64,000 bases of DNA from Sulfurimonas sp. (GCA_028687935.1 JAQTZE010000002.1:212691-276690); one strand, 5' to 3'. Counted from the stretch's first letter, positions 42,410-51,507 are shown. The notes: generated by a model not told the origin, from the letters alone. Numbers and translations are program-made.

Positions 42410-45400
42410 ATGCAAATGGTAGACATTTTTCCATGGGATGATCATTTTGACACAGGAATAGGGATTATAGACACCCAGCATCGGAAGCTGGTCGTAATAC
42501 TCAATGCGCTTGCAACGCAAATGGCGTATGGTACAAGCAAAGAGAAGCTTGAGCGTGTTTTTGATGAGCTAGTAGAGTATACACTCTATCACTTTCAAAC
42601 CGAAGAAGATATCTGGAACAAATATCTCCCGCATGATCCACTGGATGAAGCGCACCGCATGGTACATCAATCTTTTATTGATACTGCGCTGCGTTTGCGA
42701 GGAGAGCAGGCTTTAAGACCTCTAAGCGAACTTGAAGATGAAGTACTCAGTTTTTTGGCGCGCTGGCTTGCTTCACATATCTTAGAGACCGATCGTCATA
42801 TGGCTTTTATCATCTTTGCCCTTCAAGATGGAAAGAGCCTTGCAGAATCTAAGATCGAAGCAGAGGAAAAGATGAGCGGTTCAAATCGTCTGCTCATTGA
42901 TATTATCCTTGCAACATATAGTACGCTCTCTGCCAATACACTCTATTTAATGCGTGAGTTGAAGATGCATACTTTGTTTGAACAAAAGATGCAATATCAT
43001 GAAGGCTATCGTGAGCTTCTTTTTGAACTCTCCGCTCTATTTATCAATATTTCTTTAGAACAGATTGATGGGGCGATTGATGATGCGCTTGAGCGAATGG
43101 CTCTGTTTGTAGGGGCAGATCGTGCGTATATTTTTGAGTACGATTTTCCGACGCAAACAGCTAGCAATACCTATGAATGGTGTGAGAAGAGTATCGCACC
43201 ACAAATAGAAACCTTACAAAATCTTTCTTTTTCTGACATTCCTCAATGGTATGAGACACACAGCAGAGGTGAAAATGTTTTTATTGAAGATGTAAGTGAA
43301 CTTTCTCCCGGAGCACTACAAGAGTTGCTCTCTTCTCAAGAGATACAAAGTTTGGTGAGCATTCCTCTCATACGTGGCGCAGAGTGTTATGGCTTTGTGG
43401 GATTTGATGCAGTGAAGCAAAAGCGCAGCTTTGCAAAAGGTGAGATAGAACTACTCAAACTCTTTGGTATATTGCTCGCAAATGTGGATGGACGTAAACG
43501 CAAAGACGAAGAGCTAAAAAGTGAAAAAATCATGCTTCAGGCGATCTTGGATAATGCACCGATGGGAATTTGGATGACTACATCTGAGGGAAAGATAAAG
43601 TTTGTCAATAAAACATTTTGTGATGTGACAGGTGTTAGTGAAGCGCAGTTTCTTGATGCAAAGCATTATACCGACATGCTTCCATGTGATGTCTCTAGCA
43701 ATTGTATACACTCTGATCAAGAGGCTCTTGTAGTTGCACTTGGAGCATATAGTACGATGCAAACGCTCCCTTTTGTAGATGGTAAGAATCATTTACTTGA
43801 GGTGACAAAAGTAAAAGTGACGGATGCGCATGGAGATGTAGGAATCATCGGACTGGCCATGGATATCACAGAGCAACAAAAACAACAGAACCATCTTGAG
43901 TATATTGCGCACTATGATACACTTACAGGACTTCCAAACCGTATTTTACTTGCAGATCGTCTCCATCAGGCGATGGCACAGGTAAATAGACACAAATCAT
44001 CTTTGGCTGTAGTCTATCTTGACTTGGACGGCTTTAAAGCCATCAATGATATGCATGGACATGAGAATGGTGATAAACTCCTCAGTGAACTAGCCAAACG
44101 TATGAAACAGACACTCCGTGATGGTGATACTATTGCACGTCTTGGTGGAGATGAGTTTGTAGTTGTTTTGCTTGATATGAAAAGCCCAAACGATACTCTC
44201 CCGATGCTCGAGCGGCTTTTACATGAAAGTGCGCAGGAAGTAGTTGTAGATGGGATTGGAATGCAGGTAACTGCAAGTCTTGGTGTGGCTATGTTTACCC
44301 AAGAAGATACGATAGATGCAGATCAGCTTTTGCGTCAGGCCGATCATGCAATGTATCAGGCAAAACTCCTTGGAAAAAATCGTCACTATATCTTTGATAG
44401 ACTCAATGATAATACTATGAGAACGCATCATGAAAGTCTTGAAGAGATTGATAAAGCTATAGATCAAGGGCAATTTGTTTTATACTATCAGCCAAAAGTC
44501 AATATGAGAAGTGGAGAGATTCTCGGTGTAGAAGCGCTGATACGTTGGCAACATCCAACACAAGGTCTACTGCCTCCTGCTGCGTTTTTACCTATTATTG
44601 CAGGAGATAAACTCTCTGTAAAACTTGGAAAATGGGTTTTAAAGCATGCTATAAAACAGATGCAAAGATGCAAGGAGAGAGGGGTGCATCTACATGTAAG
44701 TGTCAATATTGATGGTATCCATCTTCAAGAAAAGAATTTTATTAAAGAGTTGAAACATATTTTAAGCCTCTACCCTTTAGTAGAGAATAAAGATCTCTCC
44801 TTGGAAGTACTTGAGACAAGTGCTTTGGAAGATATGTCACATGTCACTACTATCATAAAAGAGTGTGAGCAGATAGGTATTCTCTTTTCTCTGGATGATT
44901 TTGGAACAGGTTATTCTTCTTTGACATACTTGAGAAAACTCCCCGCACAAGAGCTCAAAATAGATCAGAGTTTTGTACGCGATATGCTTGATGATCCGGA
45001 TGATCTTGCTATCTTGGAGGGCATTATAAGTTTGGCAGCAGCATTTGGACGTGATATTATCGCTGAGGGAGTGGAGAGTATTGAACACGGTGAGATGCTA
45101 CTTCGTCTAGGATGTGAAATTGCTCAAGGCTACGTCATAGCACGTCCTATGCCTGCAGAGTCTTTTGTAAAATGGATGAAAGAGTGGAAGGTTGATGAGA
45201 GATGGAAAGATGTTCAGGTACTCGATCGTGATAATAAAGCTCTTTTGTATGCGATAGTAGAGCATAAAGCATGGATGAGAAATATTATCGATTATTTGAA
45301 TAAGCAGCGTCTATCTCCCCCAGAACTTGATCATCACAAGTGTCGTCTTGGTCTATGGATCCAAAAAATCGGATATAAACGCTATACAAATCATCCAGTT

Positions 45401-45562
45401 TTTGAAAAAGTAGAGGCATTACACCGTCACATGCATGATGAAGCTGAGAAAATTGTTGCGAAATATAAAAAGAGTACTCTTGTCGCAGAGAAAAATGAGA
45501 TAGCAACTTTGCAACAATATAGTGCTGATCTGACAAAAGAGCTGAAGAGACTTCTTCCCTAA
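42410..45562 (+). CDS. Hemerythrin-GAF-PAS-GGDEF-EAL-CZB multidomain c-di-GMP protein
   Basis: 1050 residues. Bacteriohemerythrin (1-135) with the di-iron ligands H24 in IDTQH, H61 and E65 in HFQTEE, and later HxxxH and D; GAF (about 200-365); PAS (about 375-490); GGDEF (about 500-660) with ARLGGDEFVVV and the RDGD inhibitory site; EAL (about 670-920) with VEALIRWQHP, the DDFGTGYSS block and LKIDQSFV; and a C-terminal CZB domain (about 940-1040) with HHKCRLGLW and LHRHMHDEA. It can sense oxygen or redox through the di-iron site and possibly zinc or hypochlorite through CZB, to set c-di-GMP. Both catalytic motifs look intact. Cytoplasmic; ribosome site AAGGA. Confidence 0.92.
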   Translation: MQMVDIFPWDDHFDTGIGIIDTQHRKLVVILNALATQMAYGTSKEKLERVFDELVEYTLYHFQTEEDIWNKYLPHDPLDEAHRMVHQSFIDTALRLRGEQALRPLSELEDEVLSFLARWLASHILETDRHMAFIIFALQDGKSLAESKIEAEEKMSGSNRLLIDIILATYSTLSANTLYLMRELKMHTLFEQKMQYHEGYRELLFELSALFINISLEQIDGAIDDALERMALFVGADRAYIFEYDFPTQTASNTYEWCEKSIAPQIETLQNLSFSDIPQWYETHSRGENVFIEDVSELSPGALQELLSSQEIQSLVSIPLIRGAECYGFVGFDAVKQKRSFAKGEIELLKLFGILLANVDGRKRKDEELKSEKIMLQAILDNAPMGIWMTTSEGKIKFVNKTFCDVTGVSEAQFLDAKHYTDMLPCDVSSNCIHSDQEALVVALGAYSTMQTLPFVDGKNHLLEVTKVKVTDAHGDVGIIGLAMDITEQQKQQNHLEYIAHYDTLTGLPNRILLADRLHQAMAQVNRHKSSLAVVYLDLDGFKAINDMHGHENGDKLLSELAKRMKQTLRDGDTIARLGGDEFVVVLLDMKSPNDTLPMLERLLHESAQEVVVDGIGMQVTASLGVAMFTQEDTIDADQLLRQADHAMYQAKLLGKNRHYIFDRLNDNTMRTHHESLEEIDKAIDQGQFVLYYQPKVNMRSGEILGVEALIRWQHPTQGLLPPAAFLPIIAGDKLSVKLGKWVLKHAIKQMQRCKERGVHLHVSVNIDGIHLQEKNFIKELKHILSLYPLVENKDLSLEVLETSALEDMSHVTTIIKECEQIGILFSLDDFGTGYSSLTYLRKLPAQELKIDQSFVRDMLDDPDDLAILEGIISLAAAFGRDIIAEGVESIEHGEMLLRLGCEIAQGYVIARPMPAESFVKWMKEWKVDERWKDVQVLDRDNKALLYAIVEHKAWMRNIIDYLNKQRLSPPELDHHKCRLGLWIQKIGYKRYTNHPVFEKVEALHRHMHDEAEKIVAKYKKSTLVAEKNEIATLQQYSADLTKELKRLLP

Positions 45563-45581
45563 GAGATGTTTACAAAGATAA

Positions 45582-45626
45582 GTGCGTTTTGTGAATTAAC
45601 CGACAAATAAGCTCTACGAAACGCAG
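45582..45626 (+). terminator. Inverted repeat pair after the hemerythrin-GGDEF-EAL gene
   Basis: TGCGTTT (45583-45589) and AAACGCA (45619-45625) form a 7-bp stem, extended by a flanking base, around a 29-base loop, starting 20 bases after the stop codon. The long loop makes it a weak terminator at best, but the placement repeats the pattern at 40199. Confidence 0.35.
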
Positions 45627-45665
45627 CCCCATTTTTATACAATAAAATAAAAAATGGAGCTGCTT

Positions 45666-46613
45666 ATGAAACGCGCTATCTTACTTATGAACATGGGAGG
45701 ACCAAATAATTTGGATGAGGTCGAAGTGTTTTTAAACAATATGTTCAATGACAAAAGAATCATAGGCGCACCCAAACTTATCCGTTCGATGATAGCAAAG
45801 TTCATCACCTATAAACGCAAGGATGAAGCAAAAGAGAACTATGCACATCTCGGTGGGAAATCTCCTTTGGTCGGATATACACAAGAGTTAGTCAATAGTT
45901 TGCAACACAGTATCAAAGATGCCTCTATCCACATGGTGATGCGTTATACACCTCCGTATGCGAGTGATGTGCTCAAAGAGTTGCATGATGTAGATGAGTT
46001 TTATGCTATTCCAATGTATCCGCATTACTCTTCTACGACGACACTCTCAAGCTATGATGATTTCTATGCTACGATGGACAAACAGCGTATCAAAGCAAGA
46101 GTCAAAACTGTAGATGCCTACTATAAGGACAGTTACTATATAAACGCAATAGTAGAGAGAATAAAAGAGAGTCTAAATGGTGAAGATCCTTCTGAGTACG
46201 AACTTATATTTTCCGCGCACGGTCTACCAAAAAACATCATCGCAAAGGGTGACAGCTATCAAAAGCATATACGCCAAAATGTCTATGCAGCCAGAAAAGC
46301 ACTCCAAAACGCAGGAGTACACTTTGCTCAAACGCATCTTGCCTATCAGTCGCGTTTGGGACCGCTTGAGTGGATACGTCCTTATCTTGAGGATAAACTG
46401 GCATCACTTAAGAAGAAAAAAGTTATCATCTTCCCTATTGCGTTTACGATAGATAACTCAGAGACAGAGTTTGAACTAGAGATAGAATACAGAGAAAAGG
46501 CAGAAGCGATGGGTTTTGAAGTTTATAGAGTTGCAAAAGCACCCAACAACCATCCTGAATTTGTCAAATGTATCACAAACATCTACGAAAACATGAAAGC
46601 GGCGCGTGCATAA
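45666..46613 (+). CDS. hemH: Ferrochelatase, copy 2
   Basis: Second ferrochelatase-family gene, about 315 residues. It has the same blocks as copy 1: LLMNMGGPNNLDEVEVFLNNMFND, SSTTTLSSYDDFYATMDK, LIFSAHGLPKNII with the active-site His, and IDNSETEFELEIEYREKAEAMGF with the catalytic Glu. ATG at 45666 has GGAG six bases upstream; the frame opens 12 bases earlier. It is followed without a gap by a FAD oxidoreductase, which might act on a porphyrin-related substrate (inference). Divergence from copy 1 is clear but both look active. Confidence 0.92.
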   Translation: MKRAILLMNMGGPNNLDEVEVFLNNMFNDKRIIGAPKLIRSMIAKFITYKRKDEAKENYAHLGGKSPLVGYTQELVNSLQHSIKDASIHMVMRYTPPYASDVLKELHDVDEFYAIPMYPHYSSTTTLSSYDDFYATMDKQRIKARVKTVDAYYKDSYYINAIVERIKESLNGEDPSEYELIFSAHGLPKNIIAKGDSYQKHIRQNVYAARKALQNAGVHFAQTHLAYQSRLGPLEWIRPYLEDKLASLKKKKVIIFPIAFTIDNSETEFELEIEYREKAEAMGFEVYRVAKAPNNHPEFVKCITNIYENMKAARA

Positions 46614-48035
46614 ATGAAAGATTTTGCAGTAGTTGGTTCGGGAATAGGGGGAAGTTCTATCGCAGCACTTCTAAGCGCCAAAGGTTTTGATGTCGCCTTG
46701 TTTGAAAAAGAGTCCTATCTTGGTGGATGCAGCTCTTCCTTTTCGCACAAAGGTCATATCTATAACACGGGAGCGACAACCCTCGCAGGCTATGAGCAAA
46801 ACGGTATTGTCAAAGATGTTTTTGAGACACTCAGACTCAAACCTGAGTTGATAAAAACAGACCCTGCTATTGTCGTCATGCAAAATGATAAAGTCACGCC
46901 GCGTTTTGCTGATTTTGAGAATTTTTTTAGACATCTTGATGCAAACTATCCGCATGAAAAAAATCGTGAATTTTGGCAACTTGTCCATGAAATAGATGCT
47001 GCGTTTTATACAATGAACGGGCACTACTACTCTAACGCTTCGATGTTTGCCAAGCTCAAATCACTCGTCTCATTTTTGCCCCTTTTTATGAAGTTTCAAA
47101 AGTATCTTCGTGTGAGTGCAGTTGCGTTTATAGAGAAGTTCTTTGGAGAGATAAGTGAGGAGTATCTTCAGTTTATGGAGTCTCAAATACTCATCGTCTC
47201 TCAGGCTGGACTCAAAGAGATAAATTTCTTCACCGCGGCAATTTCACTTGGATATACTTTTCATGATACTTACTATGTGAAGGGCGGTTTTAGTGCCTTA
47301 TTTGATATGATAGTAAATAATATCAATGAAGTTCATAGAAATGCAGAGATACTCTCTATTGAAAAACATGACTCCTTTTATCGCCTGCATACGAAGCAGG
47401 GCGCGTTTGAAGCAAAAAATGTCATCTTAAATTCTACGGTTTATGAGAGTGCAAAGCTTTTTGTAGATGATGAGGTAAAAAACTACTATAAAAAGTATGA
47501 AAAACTCAATAATCACCAGAGCTCTTTTATGCTCTATATGACGATAAAGAGTGACGAAGATTTTTTCCATCACTATCAGCTTATACAAAATGAGCAGATA
47601 AAATATACCCTCTCAAACGCAGTGTTTGTCTCATTTTCTGATAAAAATGACACAAAAATAGCTCCACAAGGGCACTATAGTATCACTGCTTCTATCCATA
47701 CAGACAGCCGTTTTTGGGAAGATAAACAAAGTTATAAAAGTCAAAAAAAAGAGCTTGAGAGTATTATTTTTAATACAATAACAGCTATACTTAAAATCGA
47801 AAAAGAGAGTGTAGTGAGCTGTTTTTCAGCTACACCAAAAACATTTCAACGCTATATCAACAGAAGCCAACTTGGAGGAAACGCAATCACTATGAAAAAC
47901 TTTCTTCCATTTTTGCCATCAAACGATACACCGATCAAAGGTCTCTACAGTGTTGGCGATAGTGTCTATGCAGCACAAGGCTGGCCTGGAGTGATGCTTG
48001 GTGTGAAAAATCTTGAGAGACTTTTAGATGCATAA
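46614..48035 (+). CDS. FAD-dependent NAD(P)-binding oxidoreductase (phytoene desaturase/protoporphyrinogen-oxidase-like)
   Basis: 473 residues with the dinucleotide-binding VVGSGIGGSSIAALLSAKGFDVALFEK at the N terminus, GGCSSSFSHKGHIYNTGATTL next, and a C-terminal FAD motif GLYSVGDSVYAAQGWPGVMLG. This is the amine-oxidase/CrtI superfamily. Carotenoid desaturase, isomerase or protoporphyrinogen oxidase roles are possible. Adjacency to ferrochelatase 2 makes a tetrapyrrole role worth testing. Its start abuts the hemH2 stop, and its end overlaps the LytS gene by 8 bases. Confidence 0.8.
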   Translation: MKDFAVVGSGIGGSSIAALLSAKGFDVALFEKESYLGGCSSSFSHKGHIYNTGATTLAGYEQNGIVKDVFETLRLKPELIKTDPAIVVMQNDKVTPRFADFENFFRHLDANYPHEKNREFWQLVHEIDAAFYTMNGHYYSNASMFAKLKSLVSFLPLFMKFQKYLRVSAVAFIEKFFGEISEEYLQFMESQILIVSQAGLKEINFFTAAISLGYTFHDTYYVKGGFSALFDMIVNNINEVHRNAEILSIEKHDSFYRLHTKQGAFEAKNVILNSTVYESAKLFVDDEVKNYYKKYEKLNNHQSSFMLYMTIKSDEDFFHHYQLIQNEQIKYTLSNAVFVSFSDKNDTKIAPQGHYSITASIHTDSRFWEDKQSYKSQKKELESIIFNTITAILKIEKESVVSCFSATPKTFQRYINRSQLGGNAITMKNFLPFLPSNDTPIKGLYSVGDSVYAAQGWPGVMLGVKNLERLLDA

Positions 48036-49035
48036 CATCGCTTTGCACATCAAAATGCAAGATTGGCTCTATATCTTGCTTGTAGGTGTAGTTTTTGGGA
48101 TGTCGCTTGGAGCTCTTGGTTATTCACTTCTTGGAAATACTTTGCTCGATGGTGCACTCTTTGGGCTTTTGCTTGGTTTTACTATCACACTCTTTTCACT
48201 GATTTTTATCACCACTTTAAATAAAAATATTTTGCCAAAAGTCCGTGAAGTTTTTTGGTTGCCTTTGGCGATATTTTTCTCTTTTGCTTCGGGCTTTTTG
48301 GGAACATATTTAGGAACTATCACAGCGGATTTTTTTGCACTTGAGACGATAGTTGCGTTTGAGACTTTAAGGTTTGAAGTAGCCTCTGCGATAGGGCTTT
48401 TGACTTATATTGTCGGCGCTTTACTCTATAGATTTGTCAAGATGCGAAACGAAAAAGAAGTCATCGATCATGAGTATGTTAAGTCGCGTTTGGGTTCGCT
48501 TGAGCGCCAACTTAACCCGCATTTTCTCTTCAATGCTCTCAACTCCATCGCAGAACTCATCCATCACAACCCCGATAAAGCGGAGATGGCAATCCTTAAA
48601 GTCTCTGCGTTTTTACGCAACACCATGAATGAACAGCCGCTTCTTACTCTGAGTGATGAGATAAAAAATGTCAAAGATTATATCGAGCTTGAAAATATTC
48701 GTTTTTCTGGAAAAATCAAACTTCATATAGAAGAGAATATTCCTCTCTGGCATGTTCCGAAATTTTCCATCCAGTTGCTCGTAGAAAACGCAATCAAGCA
48801 CGGCTTCTGCGGTGGCGGTGAGAGTCTCAATATCTCTATAAACTTCAAAGAAGAGGGCATCATCGTCTCTAATGATGGTGAAGCGATACAAAGTACGAAA
48901 TTCGGTGTAGGGCTGAGTAATCTTGATCAAAGGCTTAAACTTCTTTGCAAGGGTTACGTAGAGATACAATCCAAAAATAAACCATCTTTTTATATCCATA
49001 TAGGAGCGTGTTGTGAAAATAATAATCGTAGATGA
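48028..49035 (+). CDS. LytS-type sensor histidine kinase
   Basis: 335 residues: four membrane helices in the first 135 residues (no large periplasmic domain), then a His_kinase domain with RLGSLERQLNPHFLFNALNSIAEL (the His of NPHFLFN is the usual phospho-site), LENIRFSGKI and a HATPase N-box FSIQLLVENAIKHG. This is the kinase type that pairs with LytTR regulators. The next gene overlaps its 3' end by 23 bases. The signal is unknown; the small membrane sensor suggests a membrane-borne cue. Confidence 0.9.
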   Translation: MHNIALHIKMQDWLYILLVGVVFGMSLGALGYSLLGNTLLDGALFGLLLGFTITLFSLIFITTLNKNILPKVREVFWLPLAIFFSFASGFLGTYLGTITADFFALETIVAFETLRFEVASAIGLLTYIVGALLYRFVKMRNEKEVIDHEYVKSRLGSLERQLNPHFLFNALNSIAELIHHNPDKAEMAILKVSAFLRNTMNEQPLLTLSDEIKNVKDYIELENIRFSGKIKLHIEENIPLWHVPKFSIQLLVENAIKHGFCGGGESLNISINFKEEGIIVSNDGEAIQSTKFGVGLSNLDQRLKLLCKGYVEIQSKNKPSFYIHIGACCENNNRR

Positions 49036-49711
49036 TGAGGAGCTCGCAAGAGCGAGACTGCTCAGAATGCTCACCACTTTGGGCTACAGTGAGATTACCG
49101 AGGTGACAAACGCAGATGAAGCGCTTGAAGCGATGCAAGTTTCAAAGTTTGACCTTGCGTTTTTGGATATCAATATGCCAAAGATAAGCGGACTTGAGCT
49201 TGGCTATGAGCTGCGCTGTATTGATGAGCGTATTCAGATAATTTTTCAAACGGCCTACGAAGAACATGCTCTCAAAGCCTTTGATATAGGAGCGCTCGGC
49301 TATCTTGTCAAGCCCTACAGTATCGATCAGCTCAAGAGTTTGATGCAAAGAGTAAGGCCTGCACAAACGCAGCAAGAGAGCGATTTGCGCATACTGAGTA
49401 AAAACGGGGATAACTATCTCTTACTCAAACCCGAAGAGATATTTTATGTCAAAGCCGACCTCTCTGAAGTGATGCTGCGCACGGCAAAAGGCTTCTCTTA
49501 CCTTGCACAAAAGATATCCGACTTGGAGCAAAAACTGAACGGACACAATTTTATAAAAATCCACCGCTCTTATCTCATCAACATCAACGAGATCAAAGAG
49601 ATAGAGACGATAGAACAAAGCAAGCTGCGTTTTTCGTTTAAAAACTGCTCAGACGATATAGAATCCAGCAAAGACGGAGCTAAGGCATTTCGGGAGAAGT
49701 TTACGCTCTAA
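49013..49711 (+). CDS. LytTR family response regulator
   Basis: 232 residues: receiver domain (about 1-118) with IIIVDDEELARARLLRML, the phospho-acceptor in LAFLDINMPKISG (about residue 51) and YLVKPYS; and a C-terminal LytTR DNA-binding domain (about 135-232) with EEIFYVKADLSEVMLRT and FIKIHRSYLININEIKEIE. GTG start with AGGAG upstream, inside the end of the kinase gene. Its targets are not evident; genes of its own operon (hemH2, oxidoreductase) are candidates. Confidence 0.92.
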   Translation: MKIIIVDDEELARARLLRMLTTLGYSEITEVTNADEALEAMQVSKFDLAFLDINMPKISGLELGYELRCIDERIQIIFQTAYEEHALKAFDIGALGYLVKPYSIDQLKSLMQRVRPAQTQQESDLRILSKNGDNYLLLKPEEIFYVKADLSEVMLRTAKGFSYLAQKISDLEQKLNGHNFIKIHRSYLININEIKEIETIEQSKLRFSFKNCSDDIESSKDGAKAFREKFTL

Positions 49712-49738
49712 AGAGTCGCTTGTGCGCTCTTTTTCTTT
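49710..49738 (+). terminator. Terminator after the LytTR regulator
   Basis: Stem AAAGAG(T)CGC / GCGCTCTTT with a TTGT loop and one bulged T, followed by TTTCTTT. It begins at the stop codon of the regulator gene and closes the hemH2-to-LytTR unit. Confidence 0.6.
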
Positions 49739-49771
49739 GCAAACAAGAGCCTATTTTCAGTACAATACAGC

Positions 49772-50413
49772 ATGAAAAATTTAGCACTTGAAAATATCTT
49801 TATACCCTCAAAAATCCCATCAAAAAAGTTGATGATTATTCTTCATGGACGGGAAGACTCTTCTGAGGGTTTTACCATGCTTCCTTCTTTTATCGACATG
49901 GATACAATGAACTATATTTTGTTGGACGCTCCTTTTGAGTACTACACAGGCTACTCATGGTATCCGCTGCCTCCAGATCAACTTCCTGGCATAGAGTATT
50001 CGAGCAAACTGCTCAAAGAGGTGCTTGATACACTTTTTGCTGAGCAGTTTAATGCTGATGAGAGCTTTTTATTTGGATTTTCTCAGGGTTCGCTTTTGAC
50101 TTTTGAGTTTGGGGCGCGATATGAAAAAGTGCTTGCAGGCTATATCGCTGTGAGTGGCTACATCTATGATGAGAAGAAACTTTTTGAAGAGATGCATGAA
50201 GCAGTAAAATCCTCAAACTGGCTCTGTACACACGGTACTCATGACAATGTTTTGCCGTTTGAGAGCTCTAAAACGCAGGTCGAATATCTCCAAAACGCAG
50301 GCTTTGATATAGCCTTTGAGAGTTATGAAAAAGACCACAGCATCGACAGAGATGAGTTGGTGATGATAGCAAAGTGGATGAAGCAGATCAGTGGAGATAG
50401 CGATGGGATATGA
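49772..50413 (+). CDS. Alpha/beta hydrolase, carboxylesterase/phospholipase family
   Basis: 213 residues of the small carboxylesterase type (YpfH/Abhydrolase_2): LMIILHGREDSSEGF, the nucleophile elbow FGFSQGSLL, GTHDNVLPFESS with the acid Asp, and the catalytic His in YEKDHSI. No signal peptide, so cytoplasmic. The substrate is not predictable. It is coupled to the nucleotidase gene, whose start lies inside its last codons. Confidence 0.85.
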   Translation: MKNLALENIFIPSKIPSKKLMIILHGREDSSEGFTMLPSFIDMDTMNYILLDAPFEYYTGYSWYPLPPDQLPGIEYSSKLLKEVLDTLFAEQFNADESFLFGFSQGSLLTFEFGARYEKVLAGYIAVSGYIYDEKKLFEEMHEAVKSSNWLCTHGTHDNVLPFESSKTQVEYLQNAGFDIAFESYEKDHSIDRDELVMIAKWMKQISGDSDGI

Positions 50414-51320
50414 CTTAAACAACAAACTCGTAGTAGCCGTCTCTTCGCGCGCACTCTTTGATCTTGAAGCTGAGAATAAAGTCTTTGAAGACAAAGGTCT
50501 GGATGAATATTACAAGTATCAACTTGAAAACGAAAACAACCATCTTGACAAAGGTACAGGTTTCAGACTTGTAGAAAATCTGCTCAAGATTAATAAATAT
50601 TTTACAGATGAGGATAGACAAGTAGAGGTCATAATCCTCTCAAAAAACAATGCAGCGACAAGCCTGCGTATCACAAACGCAATCAATAAATATGACTTAG
50701 AGATACTCCGCTCAGGCTGGACAAGCGGCAAAGATATCTCTCTGTATCTCAAGGCTTTTAAAGTAGATCTCTTTCTCTCTGCCAATGATGAAGATGTCAT
50801 CAATGCACTTGAGAGCGGAGTTGCCGCCGCCAAAATACTTCCTTCAGGTCAAGCGGTGCATAACTCACTCGGCGATCAGGTGCGTATCGCGTTTGATGGG
50901 GATGCGGTTCTCTTCTCAGAAGAGTCAGAACTTATCTATAAAGAACACGGTCTTGCTGCGTTTATAGAACATGAAAAAGAAAACCGTGACAACCCGTTAG
51001 AAAAAGGTCCCTTCGCAAAACTTCTTTTGACAATATCTGCGATACAAGATAAGTTCAAAGATAAACAATCTCCTATCAGAACAGCACTTGTTACCGCCCG
51101 AAGCGCACCGACACATGAGCGAGTCATCAAAACACTCAATGTCTGGGGTGTCCGCATTGATGAAGCATTTTTTCTAGGAGGAAGTGAAAAATACGAGATA
51201 CTTGAAGCTTTCGGCGCGGATATATTCTTTGATGATCAAGACGTTCATTTGGAACTCTCTTCAGGTGTCGTACCCAGTGCGAAGGTGATTCATAAGAGTA
51301 TTGAGGGGTTTAAAAAGTAA
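50403..51320 (+). CDS. Cytosolic 5'-nucleotidase, cN-I family
   Basis: About 305 residues matching the 5'-nucleotidase family of the cytosolic cN-I type (PF06189): VVAVSSRALFDLEAENKVFEDKG at the start, VEVIILSKNNAATSLRITNAI, VDLFLSANDEDVINALESGVAAA, RIAFDGDAVLFSEESE with the HAD-like Asp motif, and EAFGADIFFDDQDVH. It would dephosphorylate AMP/IMP or pyrimidine monophosphates. ATG at 50403 has GGAG nine bases upstream and overlaps the esterase stop. The family is best known from animals and scattered bacteria. Confidence 0.85.
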   Translation: MGYDLNNKLVVAVSSRALFDLEAENKVFEDKGLDEYYKYQLENENNHLDKGTGFRLVENLLKINKYFTDEDRQVEVIILSKNNAATSLRITNAINKYDLEILRSGWTSGKDISLYLKAFKVDLFLSANDEDVINALESGVAAAKILPSGQAVHNSLGDQVRIAFDGDAVLFSEESELIYKEHGLAAFIEHEKENRDNPLEKGPFAKLLLTISAIQDKFKDKQSPIRTALVTARSAPTHERVIKTLNVWGVRIDEAFFLGGSEKYEILEAFGADIFFDDQDVHLELSSGVVPSAKVIHKSIEGFKK

Positions 51321-51344
51321 GCCTAAAATACTTCTGCAAGCTAG

Positions 51345-51369
51345 ATCGTCGCGTTTTACTCGCGATGAT
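51345..51369 (+). terminator. Hairpin after the 5'-nucleotidase gene
   Basis: ATCGTCGCG pairs with CGCGATGAT (9 bp with one G-T) around TTTTACT. It is not followed by a T-tract; the sequence runs straight into a TATAAT box, so it may be regulatory rather than a terminator. Confidence 0.35.
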
Positions 51370-51390
51370 ATAATAGTCTCATTGCGCAAT
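51369..51390 (+). promoter_or_regulatory. -10 box and downstream palindrome upstream of the TonB receptor
   Basis: TATAAT (51369-51374) is followed at the expected start-site distance by the palindrome ATTGCGCAAT (51381-51390). It lies about 120 bases before the receptor gene and could be a promoter with an overlapping operator. No experimental basis. Confidence 0.3.
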
Positions 51391-51440
51391 ATATAAGTAA
51401 TCTTAATCTAATAAACTAATCACTATTCTTATACTTAACA

Positions 51441-51469
51441 CAAAATTAACGCTCTGTTTATATACTTCC
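51441..51469 (+). promoter_or_regulatory. Promoter element of the TonB receptor, shared with exbB
   Basis: CAAAATTAAC (51441-51450), a C-T pair, then TTTATATACTTC including a TATACT -10 (51461-51466), 42 bases before the receptor ATG. Almost the same arrangement occurs at 60058 before exbB. The ribosome site of the receptor is AAAGGGA. Confidence 0.45.
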
Positions 51470-51507
51470 CACTTTCTTACAATGAATAAATAAACAAAGG
51501 GATTGAT

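Noticed and set aside
46671..47024. 117-residue minus-strand frame within the FAD oxidoreductase
   Set aside because: Shadow of the dinucleotide-binding region, Cys/Arg-rich and unlike any real protein.
51391..51435. Fur box upstream of the TonB receptor
   Set aside because: The stretch is AT-rich with TAATC/TAATA words, but no 7-1-7 or 19-bp Fur inverted repeat can be aligned to it.
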